64,000 nt of DNA from Chloroflexota bacterium (GTDB lineage: Bacteria > Chloroflexota > UBA11872 > VXOZ01): positions 1 through 64,000 of the forward strand of contig JAPOQA010000014.1 of NCBI GenBank assembly GCA_026710945.1, in the 5' to 3' direction. Position 1 is the first letter of the stretch. Every line of letters begins with the position of its first letter. Positions 9,128-18,629 of this stretch are shown piece by piece. Made by a program: the position numbers and the translations under genes. The notes below the pieces were generated by a model. That model made no database searches and had not been told where the DNA came from. It was given only the letters and a program-made list of their open reading frames with translations.

Positions 9128-9961
9128 ATGGCACGGACGGATACAGCGAAACAAGCCGCCACCTCTCAGTGGGAAGTAACGAGAGTGTCCACGGCGGGCG
9201 TTGCAACCTCTCCGGATGTGCTGGCGCGCGAGGAGCCCCTGGAAATACGGGTGAACGGACAGAGCATTGCGGTGACAATGCGAACACCGGGTAACGACGA
9301 GGAGCTGGCAGCCGGTTTCTTGTGGACGGAGCGGCTCATCGCACATCCCGCCGCCCTGCTCTCAGTCGGTCATTGCCCCGGCAAAACGGAAGAAGAGCGT
9401 GACAACATCGTCTTGGCCTACGTCAATGGGGTTGGTGACCTCATCGAGGCAGGCTGGCAACGAAATTTCTCAGCGACTTCAAGCTGTGGCATTTGCGGAA
9501 AGGCGAGCATAGACGCAGTACGCCAGGCAGCAGAACCGATCCGGAGCGACATTAGAGTTACTGCAGAAGTGCTGCACGGCTTGCCAGCCGCCTTGCGGTC
9601 CGCCCAGGACACTTTTGACCGGACGGGGGGATTGCACGCAGCCGGACTGTTCAATGCTAAGGGAGAACTCGTTCTGCTGCGGGAGGACGTGGGACGTCAC
9701 AACGCCGTGGACAAGATGATTGGGGCGGCACTTTTCCGCAAGATGCTGCCGCTTGAGGACCACATTGTGTTGGTGAGCGGTCGCGCTGGCTTTGAAATTG
9801 TGCAGAAGTGCTTGCTGGCAAGTGTGCCTGTTGTCGCTGCGGTTGGGGCGCCCTCGAGCTTGGCGGTGGAGTTGGCGGCTGCCTCAGGTATGACCCTGAT
9901 CGGCTTTCTCCGTGATTCTTCGATGAACGCGTACACCGGGGCGGAGCGTGTTGCACACTGA
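9128..9961 (+). CDS. fdhD: Formate dehydrogenase accessory sulfurtransferase FdhD
   Basis: FdhD passes sulfur from a cysteine desulfurase to the molybdenum bis-MGD cofactor and is needed for active formate dehydrogenase. The ATG at 9128 has TAGGAG seven bases upstream. The conserved CGIC motif with the two sulfur-relay cysteines is at residues 120-123 (SSCGICGKAS); other family blocks are EEPLEIRVNG, TPGNDEELAAGFLWTE, GGLHAAGLF, REDVGRHNAVDK and VSGRAGFEIVQK. Full length. It points toward the formate dehydrogenase operon, which is transcribed from the other side, so the accessory gene and its client lie in one island. Confidence 0.95.
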   Translation: MARTDTAKQAATSQWEVTRVSTAGVATSPDVLAREEPLEIRVNGQSIAVTMRTPGNDEELAAGFLWTERLIAHPAALLSVGHCPGKTEEERDNIVLAYVNGVGDLIEAGWQRNFSATSSCGICGKASIDAVRQAAEPIRSDIRVTAEVLHGLPAALRSAQDTFDRTGGLHAAGLFNAKGELVLLREDVGRHNAVDKMIGAALFRKMLPLEDHIVLVSGRAGFEIVQKCLLASVPVVAAVGAPSSLAVELAAASGMTLIGFLRDSSMNAYTGAERVAH

Positions 9962-10243
9962 CTGCTGGGTTCGCTTGAATGCGGTGCCTAAGGGGTGCCT
10001 GCAACTTCCGCAATACCGTTCGTGCTGAGCAATTCGACAAGCTCAGTACAGGCCCATTGAAACATGAGCGGAAGGGCGCGCGCGTATCGGTCTCGCCTGT
10101 GCCCGCTGCGCTCTACGACCCTTCGACAAGCTCAGAGCTTGCCCCGTACCCGATACGGGGGCGAACGGACAATAATCGCCAGCACTGCCTCTGCCAACAC
10201 CCTCTAAGTCCGGCCCGCGCGGCCGGCGAGAGGCCGCGTGCCC
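9962..10243. repeat. Composite REP-like repeats between fdhD and fdh operon
   Basis: TTCGACAAGCTCAG occurs at 10033-10046 and 10122-10135. The second copy is followed by CCCCGTACCCGATACGGGG and GCGAACGG. In reverse complement this is the same composite found in tandem at 43811-44090. A hairpin CGCGGCC-GGCGAGA-GGCCGCG at 10218-10238 lies just after the stop of the leftward fdh operon and may help end its transcript. Confidence 0.7.
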
Positions 10244-11251
10244 TCACTTCTTCGGCTTCTGCATGAATTGCCAGCCAAACCGTCCTTTGATGCAGAGATT
10301 CCCCCGTGTGACGTCGCTTTCCAACGGCGACATGACCTTCACGATTTCATTGTCTTGAACGTGCAGGCTAAGAGAACATCCCACACCGCAATACGAGCAA
10401 ATCGTATCGGTCTCGCTCTGCGCTGATTCGTCCCACGTTCCGGCGGACCGCATGTCGTATTCACTGCGAAACATGAGCGCGCCCGTCGGACACACCTCGA
10501 TGCAGTTTCCGCAGTAGACACACGCCGAGTCCGGGAGGGGCACGGTATACTCTGTGGAAATCCGTGCCTCGAAACCACGTCCCGCCACAGCAATGGCGAA
10601 GGTGTTTTGGGCGTCCTCGCCGCAGGCTTCCACGCACTTATAGCAGAGAATGCATTTGCTGTAGTCGCGAACGTAAAGTTCGTTGTCGATTTTCACCGGC
10701 TGCTCCACCGTTTGCGCAGAGTCTATGGTGGGCTCCGCATGGTGTCCGGGCACGGCCTCGTCACGCTCAGACACTACGGCAGGCGGTCCCGGCGGCCCAT
10801 ACCGCTCCGGCTCCGCCTCGTACTCTTCCATAAAACCTTGCAGCTCTGGCGCGGTCGATACATCGACTGACGACGCGAGGAACTCAAGCACCATGCGGCG
10901 GCTAAGACGCACGCGAGGGGAGTCTGTCTGCACCTGCATGCCGGGTTCTACTTTGCGCGAACAAGCGGGAACGAGGGTGCGCGAGCCTTCAAGCTCAACT
11001 ACACAGACACGGCAGACGTTGACCGGCGTGAGACTCTCCAGGTAGCAGAGCGTTGGCGTTTGAATGCCGAGATGTTGCGCAGCATTGAGCAGAGTTGTGC
11101 CCTCGGGCACCGACGTCTCTTGGCCGTCAATCGTGAGCTCAATTTCCGGTCTTGCTGCTTCTTCGGGTACTGTGGGAAGCGGTCCGCGCGGCACCGGATT
11201 GAGGAACTGCCAGGTTTGCTCAATGGCTTCATTTTCAGGGTCAGGAGGCAT
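10244..11251 (-). CDS. Formate dehydrogenase Fe-S chain (detached N-terminal part of the alpha subunit)
   Basis: A 335-residue electron-transfer chain. In order it has a 2Fe-2S ferredoxin domain (residues about 35-115) with Cys in CYLESLTPVNVCRVC and a later VPAC. A Cys-free stretch follows where NuoG-like proteins carry the His-Cys 4Fe-4S site. Two 4Fe-4S motifs come next (CILCYKCVEAC; CVYCGNCIEVCP), and finally the 4Fe-4S domain that normally opens the molybdopterin subunit (CSYCGVGCS...GNLCIKGRFGWQF). The protein stops exactly where a standard FdhA would run on into its catalytic domains, which are encoded at 13167-15116. TGATG overlap with the preceding gene couples translation; a TTG at 11254 is an alternative start. 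GGAAAG lies upstream of the ATG. Confidence 0.85.
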   Translation of the reverse strand: MPPDPENEAIEQTWQFLNPVPRGPLPTVPEEAARPEIELTIDGQETSVPEGTTLLNAAQHLGIQTPTLCYLESLTPVNVCRVCVVELEGSRTLVPACSRKVEPGMQVQTDSPRVRLSRRMVLEFLASSVDVSTAPELQGFMEEYEAEPERYGPPGPPAVVSERDEAVPGHHAEPTIDSAQTVEQPVKIDNELYVRDYSKCILCYKCVEACGEDAQNTFAIAVAGRGFEARISTEYTVPLPDSACVYCGNCIEVCPTGALMFRSEYDMRSAGTWDESAQSETDTICSYCGVGCSLSLHVQDNEIVKVMSPLESDVTRGNLCIKGRFGWQFMQKPKK

Positions 11252-13128
11252 CAATGATTCTTTCCGTTGAAGAGTCCCGTTCGAGCCATGGCGGATTCAA
11301 TTGCGCTTGACGCGGTTTGGCCCAGACCGCAAATGGACGCGTCACGCATGGCTTGCCCGACTTCGTTGAGAAGGTGCAATTCGTCTTCAACAGAGCCGAT
11401 AGTCTTCTCGGCAACAAGCCGGTGGAGCAATTCCTCCTGCCGTACCGTGCCAACACGGCAGGGAACGCACTGGCCGCACGACTCGTCGCGAAAAAAGGCT
11501 GCGATCCGGAGAAGCACACTCTGCAGGTTGACTGTACCGTCGAAAAGCATAACGACGCCTGAACCAAGCGTGGCGCCGATCGCGCGCGTGCCCTCAAAGG
11601 TCAGTGGGGTAGCGAGCTCTTGCGGGGTCAGGAACGAACCGGCGGCTCCGCCCAGCAGTACTGCTTGCAGATTGCCGCTGCCGGAGACACCTCCGGCAAG
11701 CTCTATCAGTGTTTCCAAAGTCATTCCAAATGGCACTTCATAGACGCCAGGACGCACCACGTGTCCGGACAAACAGAACAGTTTTGTGCCGGTAGATTGC
11801 TCAGTGCCAATCGCAGCGTACGCATCGCCGCCTTCAAGAATGATATCGATGACGTTAATCAGAGTCTCGACGTTGTTAACAAGCGTGGGTTTGCCGAATA
11901 GGCCGACCTCTGTGGGAAAAGGCGGCTTGTTGCGCGGTTCGCCGCGAAAGCCCTCGATGGAATTGAAGAGTGCGGTTTCCTCACCACAGATGTACGCGCC
12001 TGCGCCGCGTCTAATCTCTATGTCGAAGTCAACGTCGTGTCCCAAAATCGAAGTACCCAACAGACCTGAAGCGCGCGCTTGTTCTAAAGCACCAGTGATG
12101 CGTTCCAACGCGAGCGGGTATTCTCCACGCAAATAGATGAAACCTCTCTCGCAGCCTGTAGCAATTCCCGCGATAGTCATCGCCTCAACCACGGCAAAGG
12201 GGTCTTCTTCCATGACCACCCGGTCTTTGAAGGTGCCCGGCTCGGATTCGTCGGCGTTGCACACCATGTAGTGCGGAAGGACGGCAGCAGAGGCGACTGC
12301 TTCCCACTTTACACCTGCTGGAAAGGCGGCTCCGCCGCGACCAAGCAGCCTCGAAGCAGCAATCTCACGCACTACTTGCGTCGGGCCCATTGCCAAAGCA
12401 CGATCAAGCGCCTGGTATCCGCCCGCCCGGCGATAGCTTGCCAAGTCGCCGGGATCGATGCGGCCAATGCGGCGCAATAGCCGCACCTCCTCTTGTCCCG
12501 CCTGGGGTACCGGATGCACCGACCTAGATGCGGTTACCACGCTCTCCGTGTATCCAGCGCCCGCCAGTACCTGCTCGATTTCGGCACTTTCCGTGGGCGC
12601 GAGCACGGTGGCGGACGGATGCTCGCCTGCCTCCGTTATCATTGCCGCGGGCGCATTCTCACACATACCGAGACACGGACTGCGGAGCCACGTATAGGTT
12701 TCGTTCGTATCTGCGCGACCCGGTGTGCCGAATCGCTCCTCCATTTGGGTACAAAGTGCTTCCGCGCCGTTTGCCAGGCACGCAATGTCATCGCACACGT
12801 GCGCCACAACTGGCGGCTTGGGCTGGACAGAGAAGAGCGCGTAGAATGTGGCAACACCATACGCTTCTGTTGGCGGCACGGTTAGTCGCCGACAAGCGTA
12901 GTTGAGGGCGCCGGGACTAATCCAGCCTACACGCTCTTGAATTGCGTGCAATACGGGCAGCAAGAGGTGCCGGTCTGCTCGAGCGGCGTGACCTGTTTGG
13001 GCCGAGCGCGCTCCGTCGAAGTCGCCAAGCTCACCATCCCCCCACTCAGTTCCCGCTGTCCCCAGAATGCTGTCAACGGCTCGTCTCTCCTCAGCACTGG
13101 GCAAGTCGTTGGTCAGGTGTAGGTCCAT
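11251..13128 (-). CDS. NADH-linked formate dehydrogenase beta subunit, NuoE-NuoF fusion
   Basis: Diaphorase subunit that hands electrons from formate oxidation to NAD+, 625 residues. Residues about 50-190 are NuoE-like with a thioredoxin-fold 2Fe-2S site (CDDIAC...CLGMC). Residues about 215-610 are NuoF-like, with the FMN/NADH site GRGGAAFPAGVKWEAV, GAGAYICGEETALFNSIEG and the 4Fe-4S ligands SCGQCVPCRVGT. The protein ends soon after, without the C-terminal ferredoxin found in some HydB/FdhB fusions. AGGA lies about eight bases before the ATG. It sits between the two pieces of the alpha subunit in one operon, spaced 38 bases from the upstream gene and overlapping the downstream one. Confidence 0.92.
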   Translation of the reverse strand: MDLHLTNDLPSAEERRAVDSILGTAGTEWGDGELGDFDGARSAQTGHAARADRHLLLPVLHAIQERVGWISPGALNYACRRLTVPPTEAYGVATFYALFSVQPKPPVVAHVCDDIACLANGAEALCTQMEERFGTPGRADTNETYTWLRSPCLGMCENAPAAMITEAGEHPSATVLAPTESAEIEQVLAGAGYTESVVTASRSVHPVPQAGQEEVRLLRRIGRIDPGDLASYRRAGGYQALDRALAMGPTQVVREIAASRLLGRGGAAFPAGVKWEAVASAAVLPHYMVCNADESEPGTFKDRVVMEEDPFAVVEAMTIAGIATGCERGFIYLRGEYPLALERITGALEQARASGLLGTSILGHDVDFDIEIRRGAGAYICGEETALFNSIEGFRGEPRNKPPFPTEVGLFGKPTLVNNVETLINVIDIILEGGDAYAAIGTEQSTGTKLFCLSGHVVRPGVYEVPFGMTLETLIELAGGVSGSGNLQAVLLGGAAGSFLTPQELATPLTFEGTRAIGATLGSGVVMLFDGTVNLQSVLLRIAAFFRDESCGQCVPCRVGTVRQEELLHRLVAEKTIGSVEDELHLLNEVGQAMRDASICGLGQTASSAIESAMARTGLFNGKNH

Positions 13129-13166
13129 TGCGCATTCCTAAGGGCATTGGCGGCGGAGAGCAGCCA

Positions 13167-15116
13167 CTAGTCCTGGCCGACTGCTGCGGTCTCGATTTTG
13201 TCTACACGAATTGCGGCCGCCTTGAATTCGGCTGTGCCTGACTTCGGATCGGTAGCGTCAATTGTAAGCTCGTTAGTTGCGACTTCATTGGGAAAGTGCG
13301 GGGTCATGAACGCGAGGCCGGGACGCAAGGAAGGATCGAAGCGGACCGGCACCTGCACCGAACCACGACGGGAACTAACGCGCACAGTCTCTCCCTCCGC
13401 TACACCCAGTCCCTGTCCATCTTCTGGGGAAAGGTCAATCGTCTCGTCTCGACGCAGCGGCGACGTGTACCCTGCGGTTTGCACGCCGGTGTTGAAGGAG
13501 TCCAAGCGGCGGCCGGTCGTCAGACGGATGGGGTAGGTGTCGTCGAGTTGTTCGACCGGCGGCACGAATTCCACTGGAGAGAACGGCGCGCGCGGCCCAA
13601 TGACCGGCCGAGCCCACAGCCTGCCGTGCAGGTACGTTTCTCCGGGATGGGACTCGTCGTAACAGGGCCACTGCAGACCACTATTGCCCTCAAGACGTTC
13701 ATAACTCATGCCGGCGTGAAGCGGGCTTAGTGAGCGCAATTCGTTCCACAAACTCTCAGCGACGGGCTCTCCCAAATTGCCGCCTAGTTCTTGCGCGAGC
13801 TCGCACAATATTGTGATGTCGTCCTTCACGCCCGGTGGTGGGTCCATGGCTTTGCGCACACGCTGCACGCGCCGCTCGCTGTTGGTGACGGTCCCTTCCG
13901 ACTCACACCAGCTTGCAGCCGCCGGCAATACGATGTCAGCCATTTCGGCTGTCTTATTCATGAGCACGTCTTGCACAACCAATAGATCGAGGCCTTGGAG
14001 CAACTTCATCGCGCGATGTTGGTCCGCTTCCGATTGGGCCGGGTTTTCACCGATAACATAAAGTGCAGTCAGATCCCCAAGCTCCATTGCATGGAACATC
14101 TCAGTTAAGTTCCAGCCCTTCTTAGCGGGAATTGGTGTGCCCCAAACCTGCTCGAACTTTTCGCGAAGAGGATCATTCTCGACGTGCTGGAATCCCGGCA
14201 GTCGATCCGGCAGCGCGCCCATATCCCCGCTGCCTTGCACGTTGTTCTGTCCTCGCAGCGGATTGATTCCCGATCCGTACCGCCCAACGTGCCCCGTGAG
14301 CAAAGCGAGATTTATGATCGACAGGACATTGTCAACCGCATTATGGTGTTCAGTAATACCCAGGGTCCAGCAGATTTGGGCGCGATCCGCATTGGCAAAG
14401 GCATGGGCGGACTCGCGGATGACTGCGGCGGGAACACCGGTGATTTCCTCGGCATGGGCAAGCGTGTACGGCTCCACGGACTCTCGATATGCGGCAAAGT
14501 TACTCGTCGCGTGGACTATAAACTCCTCATTGGCCAGGCCGGCCGCGATGATTTCCCTACCCATGGCGTTGGCAAGAGCAATGTCGGAACCAACATCCAC
14601 GCCCAACCACGCGTCTGCCCATTGGGCAGAACTCGTACGGCGGGGGTCAATGACATATAGCCTGGCGCCGCTGCGTACCCCTTTGAGCAGGTGGTGAAAG
14701 AAGATGGGGTGGGTATCCCGCGCATTCGATCCCCACAGCAGGATGACGTCGGTTTCCTCAATTTCCCGGTAGGAGCTCGTCCCGCCGCCTAGTCCGAAGA
14801 CTGTCGCCAGACCGACGACGCTGGGAGCGTGTCAGGTACGGTTACAGCTATCGATGTTGTTGCTGCCAATTACCGAGCGCGTGAACTTCTGAGCGAGATA
14901 GTTGACCTCGTTGGTAGCTTTCGAGCAACTGAACAGACCGAAGGTGTGTGGCCCGCGCTTCTCCACCGCACTACGCAAGCCTGTGGTGACGCGATTGAAA
15001 GCCTCGTCCCAACTGGTGGGTCGGAGTTCGCCATTCACTCTCATGAGCGGTTCAGTCAACCGCACAGCATTACGTTTGCTCACGCGTTTCGACCTGTTCT
15101 GGTGTGACTTCCACAC
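13167..15116 (-). CDS. fdhA: Formate dehydrogenase catalytic chain, selenocysteine-containing
   Basis: Molybdopterin oxidoreductase that oxidises formate to CO2. An in-frame TGA at 14834-14832 falls in SCNRT-U-HAPSVVGL, precisely the position of the catalytic selenocysteine followed by the conserved His. Read through, the protein is 649 residues with Sec at 95. Downstream blocks are continuous and intact: ILLWGSNARDTHPI, VIDPRRT, GSDIALANAMG, NPLRGQNNVQGSGDMGALPD with the formate-binding Arg, ENPAQSEAD, and the C-terminal MoCo-binding domain (LTTGRRLDSFNTG). The usual N-terminal 4Fe-4S domain is absent; it is on the gene at 10244-11251. The start is a GTG at 15116 with TATACT about 15 bases upstream. 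Reading the TGA as a pseudogene stop is much less likely given the SECIS hairpin. Confidence 0.93.
14801..14834 (-). promoter_or_regulatory. Bacterial SECIS element for Sec insertion in fdhA
   Basis: On the minus strand the TGA is followed by 18 bases and then a GGTCT loop closed by a 6-bp stem, GTCGTC-GGTCT-GGCGAC (14819-14803). The GGTCT apical loop is the SelB-binding feature of the Escherichia coli fdhF SECIS, and the TGA-to-loop distance of 18 bases is the same as in fdhF as I recall it. Confidence 0.88.
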
Positions 15117-15285
15117 GTTCAGCTACCACAGTATAGCAGGTGTGGACACAATTGAAGAAACCGCGCCGATGCTCGAAAGGGCCGTACGCGCGCTATCCTC
15201 GTACAAGCATGCGGTGATACCATACGTGGCTAGCTGAAGGCGCAAGCAGTAGAGCAAGCTATTGAGTGATTGATAGGTTGAGACA

Positions 15286-15903
15286 GTGGGAACTCCAAGC
15301 ATAACGGGGTTGATTCTGGCGGGTGGGAAGAGTGTCAGGCTAGGGCGCGACAAGGCGCTCTTGCCATGGCCTAACGAAGACAGTCCGCGTACGTTGTTGC
15401 ATCACGTGCACGCCGTCCTAGCATCGGTATGTGATGAGGTGCTGGTCGTCGGGAACCGGGAGTACAACACCGGCTTTCGTTCCGTTGCTGACGTCTCGCC
15501 GGTAGGTTCCAGCTTAACCGGGTTGGTCAGTGGGCTGCAGGCTGCGAAAACTCAACATGTAATTGCAGTGGCATGCGACATGCCGTTCTTAAATGACCGT
15601 CTGCTGCGGGTATTAGTTGACCTAGCGGCCGAAGAGTGGGATGCCGTAGCTCCGGTCTTACGGCATGAGCCGGAAACCTTGCACACGGTCTACCATAGAC
15701 GGTGCCTTACTACGGCGAAGAAGATGCTTGAGAGGGGCGATTTCAAGCTTGCGCGTCTCTTGTGTCGGCTGCAGGTACGGCAAGTCTCAGCAAGCGAAGT
15801 CAAGAAGCTCGATCCCGACCTCACGTCATGCAGCAACATCAATACACCGCAAGAGCTGGTCTGGGCACGCGAAAGAGCGCGTCTGCTGGAACGCAAGTCT
15901 TGA
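15286..15903 (+). CDS. mobA: Molybdenum cofactor guanylyltransferase MobA
   Basis: Attaches GMP to molybdopterin to make the MGD cofactor needed by the adjacent formate dehydrogenase. The N-terminal nucleotide-binding motif is LAGGKSVRLGRDK, followed by the D-M/P motif ACDMPFLN and the C-terminal NINTPQEL typical of the family. The 205 residues are the normal length. The start is a GTG at 15286 with only a weak purine-rich upstream sequence. It is divergent from the fdh operon across a 170-base gap, so the two may share regulation. Confidence 0.9.
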   Translation: MGTPSITGLILAGGKSVRLGRDKALLPWPNEDSPRTLLHHVHAVLASVCDEVLVVGNREYNTGFRSVADVSPVGSSLTGLVSGLQAAKTQHVIAVACDMPFLNDRLLRVLVDLAAEEWDAVAPVLRHEPETLHTVYHRRCLTTAKKMLERGDFKLARLLCRLQVRQVSASEVKKLDPDLTSCSNINTPQELVWARERARLLERKS

Positions 15904-15987
15904 CGATGGTTCGATGCCGCTTCCAGTGGGTCCAATCGGGCTGCAGGATCGGCTCGGCGTGCGTAGCTTCCTGCCGGAGTTGACCGG

Positions 15988-17256
15988 CTACTCTTCCGAT
16001 TCCATCGAGGAAGGCAGAGTGACCCGCACGACCAACCAGAGGGCTGCCAACAAAAGCACTCCCGCCGCCCCCGCGAAGACCGCGCGGATGCCGAGCATAG
16101 CGCCAACGTATCCGCCTACGATTGGCCCAATCGCATTGCCCAAGGAGGAGGCGCTATTGGCAATGCCAAATGCCAGGCCCCGGCGCTCCGACGGCACGCT
16201 TAGGCCGATGGTCGAGCTATAGGTCGGCGCCCAAACCCCGCCGAACGCGCCCAACACGACGCGCACGATCCACAGTTGCAGGAATGAGGCTGCGAATGCC
16301 TGACCGACGTTGGCGCCGGCGATGCCAAGCACGGCGATGAGCAGCAACAAGCGCACGCGATAGGTGTTGATGAAGCGCCCGGTAATCGGAGAGCAGATCG
16401 CCCCCACGACGCCGGTTGTGGCGACGAGCAGACCGGAAATAGTAGCGACATAATCCTGAGGAGAAAATCCGGCGAAACTTGCTGACGAATCCGCGGCGGC
16501 GAGATCAGCGACGAAGAGTGGAAAAATGGGCCGCGACGCCATGAAAGCGAATTGCACCAGGAATATGACGGGCGCCAGCATGAAGACCGTGCTTAGGACG
16601 CCATCGCCAACCGGTTTGCGCAGTTGCGGCAGGCGAAGCGGTGGGAGAGACTGCTTTTCTTGGTAAGGTTCACGTACGAGGATGAATACCACGAGACCTA
16701 TGAGAACCATGGCAACGCTGGTGACCGTGAACGCAAAGCGAAAACCGAGCGTGTCTGCAAGCACGCCGCCTACAAACGGCCCGACGGTAGATCCGGCAAA
16801 GATGGACATTTGCATGGTACTCAGCACGCGCCCAAGCTCCTCACGGGGCGCCACGGATGCGGCGAGGGCGTTCACCGCCGATGTAGTGCCGGTGAGCGAG
16901 CCCTGAATGACGCGAAAAATCAGCAATTGCACTGCTGACTGTGCGAGCCCCATGAGCAGCAGCGTGATGGCAGCACCAACCAGCGCGCGCTCCAGCATGA
17001 GCTTCTTGCCAAAGCGGTCGGCAACGGTTCCCCAAATGGGAGAGAAGATTGCCATGCTAATACCGGATCCGCCGGCTACGAATCCCGCCCACAGTGCCGC
17101 TTGACGTGGATCCGGAATGCCCAATTCGAGGATGTACAACGGTACGAAGGGGAGACTACAGCTAAATGCCGCCATGGTGGCGAATTGCGTAATCCAGAGG
17201 ATGCGAACCGTGGTCTGCCAGTTGCTAGGTTGTGCGGTGGATTGCATACTCGCCAT
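15988..17256 (-). CDS. Major facilitator superfamily transporter
   Basis: A 422-residue inner membrane protein with about twelve hydrophobic segments. The MFS signature between helices 2 and 3 is visible as GTVADRFGKKLMLERA, and helix 5 carries the GPFVGGVLAD motif of drug/proton antiporters (motif C-like). Two halves of six helices are linked by a charged loop (VREPYQEKQSLPPLRLPQLR). Probably an exporter of small molecules; the substrate cannot be assigned. It is convergent with mobA and divergent from the GT9 gene. No clear Shine-Dalgarno sequence precedes either ATG (codons 1 and 4). Confidence 0.85.
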   Translation of the reverse strand: MASMQSTAQPSNWQTTVRILWITQFATMAAFSCSLPFVPLYILELGIPDPRQAALWAGFVAGGSGISMAIFSPIWGTVADRFGKKLMLERALVGAAITLLLMGLAQSAVQLLIFRVIQGSLTGTTSAVNALAASVAPREELGRVLSTMQMSIFAGSTVGPFVGGVLADTLGFRFAFTVTSVAMVLIGLVVFILVREPYQEKQSLPPLRLPQLRKPVGDGVLSTVFMLAPVIFLVQFAFMASRPIFPLFVADLAAADSSASFAGFSPQDYVATISGLLVATTGVVGAICSPITGRFINTYRVRLLLLIAVLGIAGANVGQAFAASFLQLWIVRVVLGAFGGVWAPTYSSTIGLSVPSERRGLAFGIANSASSLGNAIGPIVGGYVGAMLGIRAVFAGAAGVLLLAALWLVVRVTLPSSMESEE

Positions 17257-17390
17257 GCTAATGGCTAGACGCGATGGGGCGCAACCAGAGCCATGGCACG
17301 CCTAATGGACGCTTATTCGCACCTTGATTAGGATTAAGAGGCTGTAGGTCACGCACGCGCATTTGGAATGTGGGCGAGGGTTTCAATTTG

Positions 17391-18503
17391 GTGAAATCAT
17401 TCTTGATAGAACAGGCCTCCAGAGTCCTACATCGCCTTTTGAGCACCGAGCCGGCAGCGCCGCCCAATACTTCCGAGAGTCACCGAATTCTGGTTGTAAA
17501 GCCCGCCAGTTTGGGTGACGTGCTCATGAGTACGGCGTTTCTTGCTGCGCTGCGTGCCAACCTACCGCACGCAGACATCACCGTGCTTGTAACGACGTGG
17601 GCCAAGGAGGCGCTGGCAGGAAGTAGCCATTGCGACCACGTCCTTGATTCCGGCTCCGTCGGCTTTCCTGGGCGCTACGGCTTCAGCGCGTTCCGAGATT
17701 GTGTCTCGCACGTGCGAGAGCAAAGATTCACGCACTGTTTTGTCTTGGACCGCTCTCCTCTGATGGCGTTGCTTCCGCGGCTGGCAGGCATTCCCTGGAG
17801 AGCCGGTTTGAATAGCGTCCACCGCGGCATCGCACTGCATATCCGCGTGCCCTGTCCGGATGATCGGCACGAAGTGGAAATATACCTGGACGTATTGCGG
17901 AAGGCTGGACTTGACGTAACGAGGCCGCACTTGCACTTTTGTCCTCAATCAACTGCTAGCTCGAAAGCCGAGAGTCTGCTGATCGACAAAGGCCTCGCGA
18001 ATGGAAGGCCCATAATTGCGCTGCACCCCGGCGGCGGCAAGAATCCCGGCACAGAGAACATTGGCAAGCGATGGTCTCGCAGCAATTTTGCTACGCTCGC
18101 CGAGGGTCTTGCGGGGACATTAGACGCCAATATACTTCTCGTGGGTGGGCCTGACGATGTACCCGCGGCAGATTCTGTGCAAAGTAGCGCTGGCGTGCCG
18201 GTCGTCAGCGTTGCCGGTAAGCTAACTTTCGCTCAGCTTGGGGCTCTAATCCAACGCTGTCACTTGTTCGTCGGCAATGACTCGGCGCCGATGCACCTCG
18301 CCGCTGCAGTCGGCACTTCGGTCGTAGCCCTGTTTGGGCCCACTTCGCCGCAACGCTACGGGCCCTATGGCGTACAGAGAAAAGTCGTGCGCTTCGCGCC
18401 GAACCAAGGGGAAGAGACTGTGACCGATGAGGTAGAAGCTGTGCTTTCCGCGGCACGACGGCTCTTGACATCCAGTCCTGACAACGAGCCGGTTCATGCC
18501 TGA
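17391..18503 (+). CDS. Glycosyltransferase family 9 (heptosyltransferase-like)
   Basis: ADP-heptose:LPS heptosyltransferase-like enzyme with a GT-B fold. The N-terminal half opens with ILVVKPASLGDVLMSTAFLAAL; the C-terminal half holds the sugar-nucleotide site LFVGNDSAPMHLAAAVGTSVVALFGPTSP. The GGKNPGTENIGKRW stretch also fits the family. Length near 370 is standard. The start is uncertain: GTG at 17370, TTG at 17388 or GTG at 17391; GAGGG at 17376-17380 favours the last two. Chloroflexota generally lack LPS, so a role in another surface glycan is more likely, but that is inference. It stands alone between convergent and divergent genes. Confidence 0.85.
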   Translation: MKSFLIEQASRVLHRLLSTEPAAPPNTSESHRILVVKPASLGDVLMSTAFLAALRANLPHADITVLVTTWAKEALAGSSHCDHVLDSGSVGFPGRYGFSAFRDCVSHVREQRFTHCFVLDRSPLMALLPRLAGIPWRAGLNSVHRGIALHIRVPCPDDRHEVEIYLDVLRKAGLDVTRPHLHFCPQSTASSKAESLLIDKGLANGRPIIALHPGGGKNPGTENIGKRWSRSNFATLAEGLAGTLDANILLVGGPDDVPAADSVQSSAGVPVVSVAGKLTFAQLGALIQRCHLFVGNDSAPMHLAAAVGTSVVALFGPTSPQRYGPYGVQRKVVRFAPNQGEETVTDEVEAVLSAARRLLTSSPDNEPVHA

Positions 18504-18629
18504 TTTCCTAGTGGCTGGGACCCTCCCTTTTCAAGGCGCCACGTGTCTCCAGCGTGAGCGGCGTGAGCACTGCCGGTTAAGCAGCTAAAGTGGGGGCTTC
18601 ATGGATCGCTTAGTGTACCCCCGGCTCCG

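Noticed and set aside
14832-14834. TGA as a nonsense mutation splitting the formate dehydrogenase gene
   Set aside because: It lies at the catalytic Sec position, followed by the conserved His and a GGTCT-loop SECIS, and the downstream coding sequence is fully intact.
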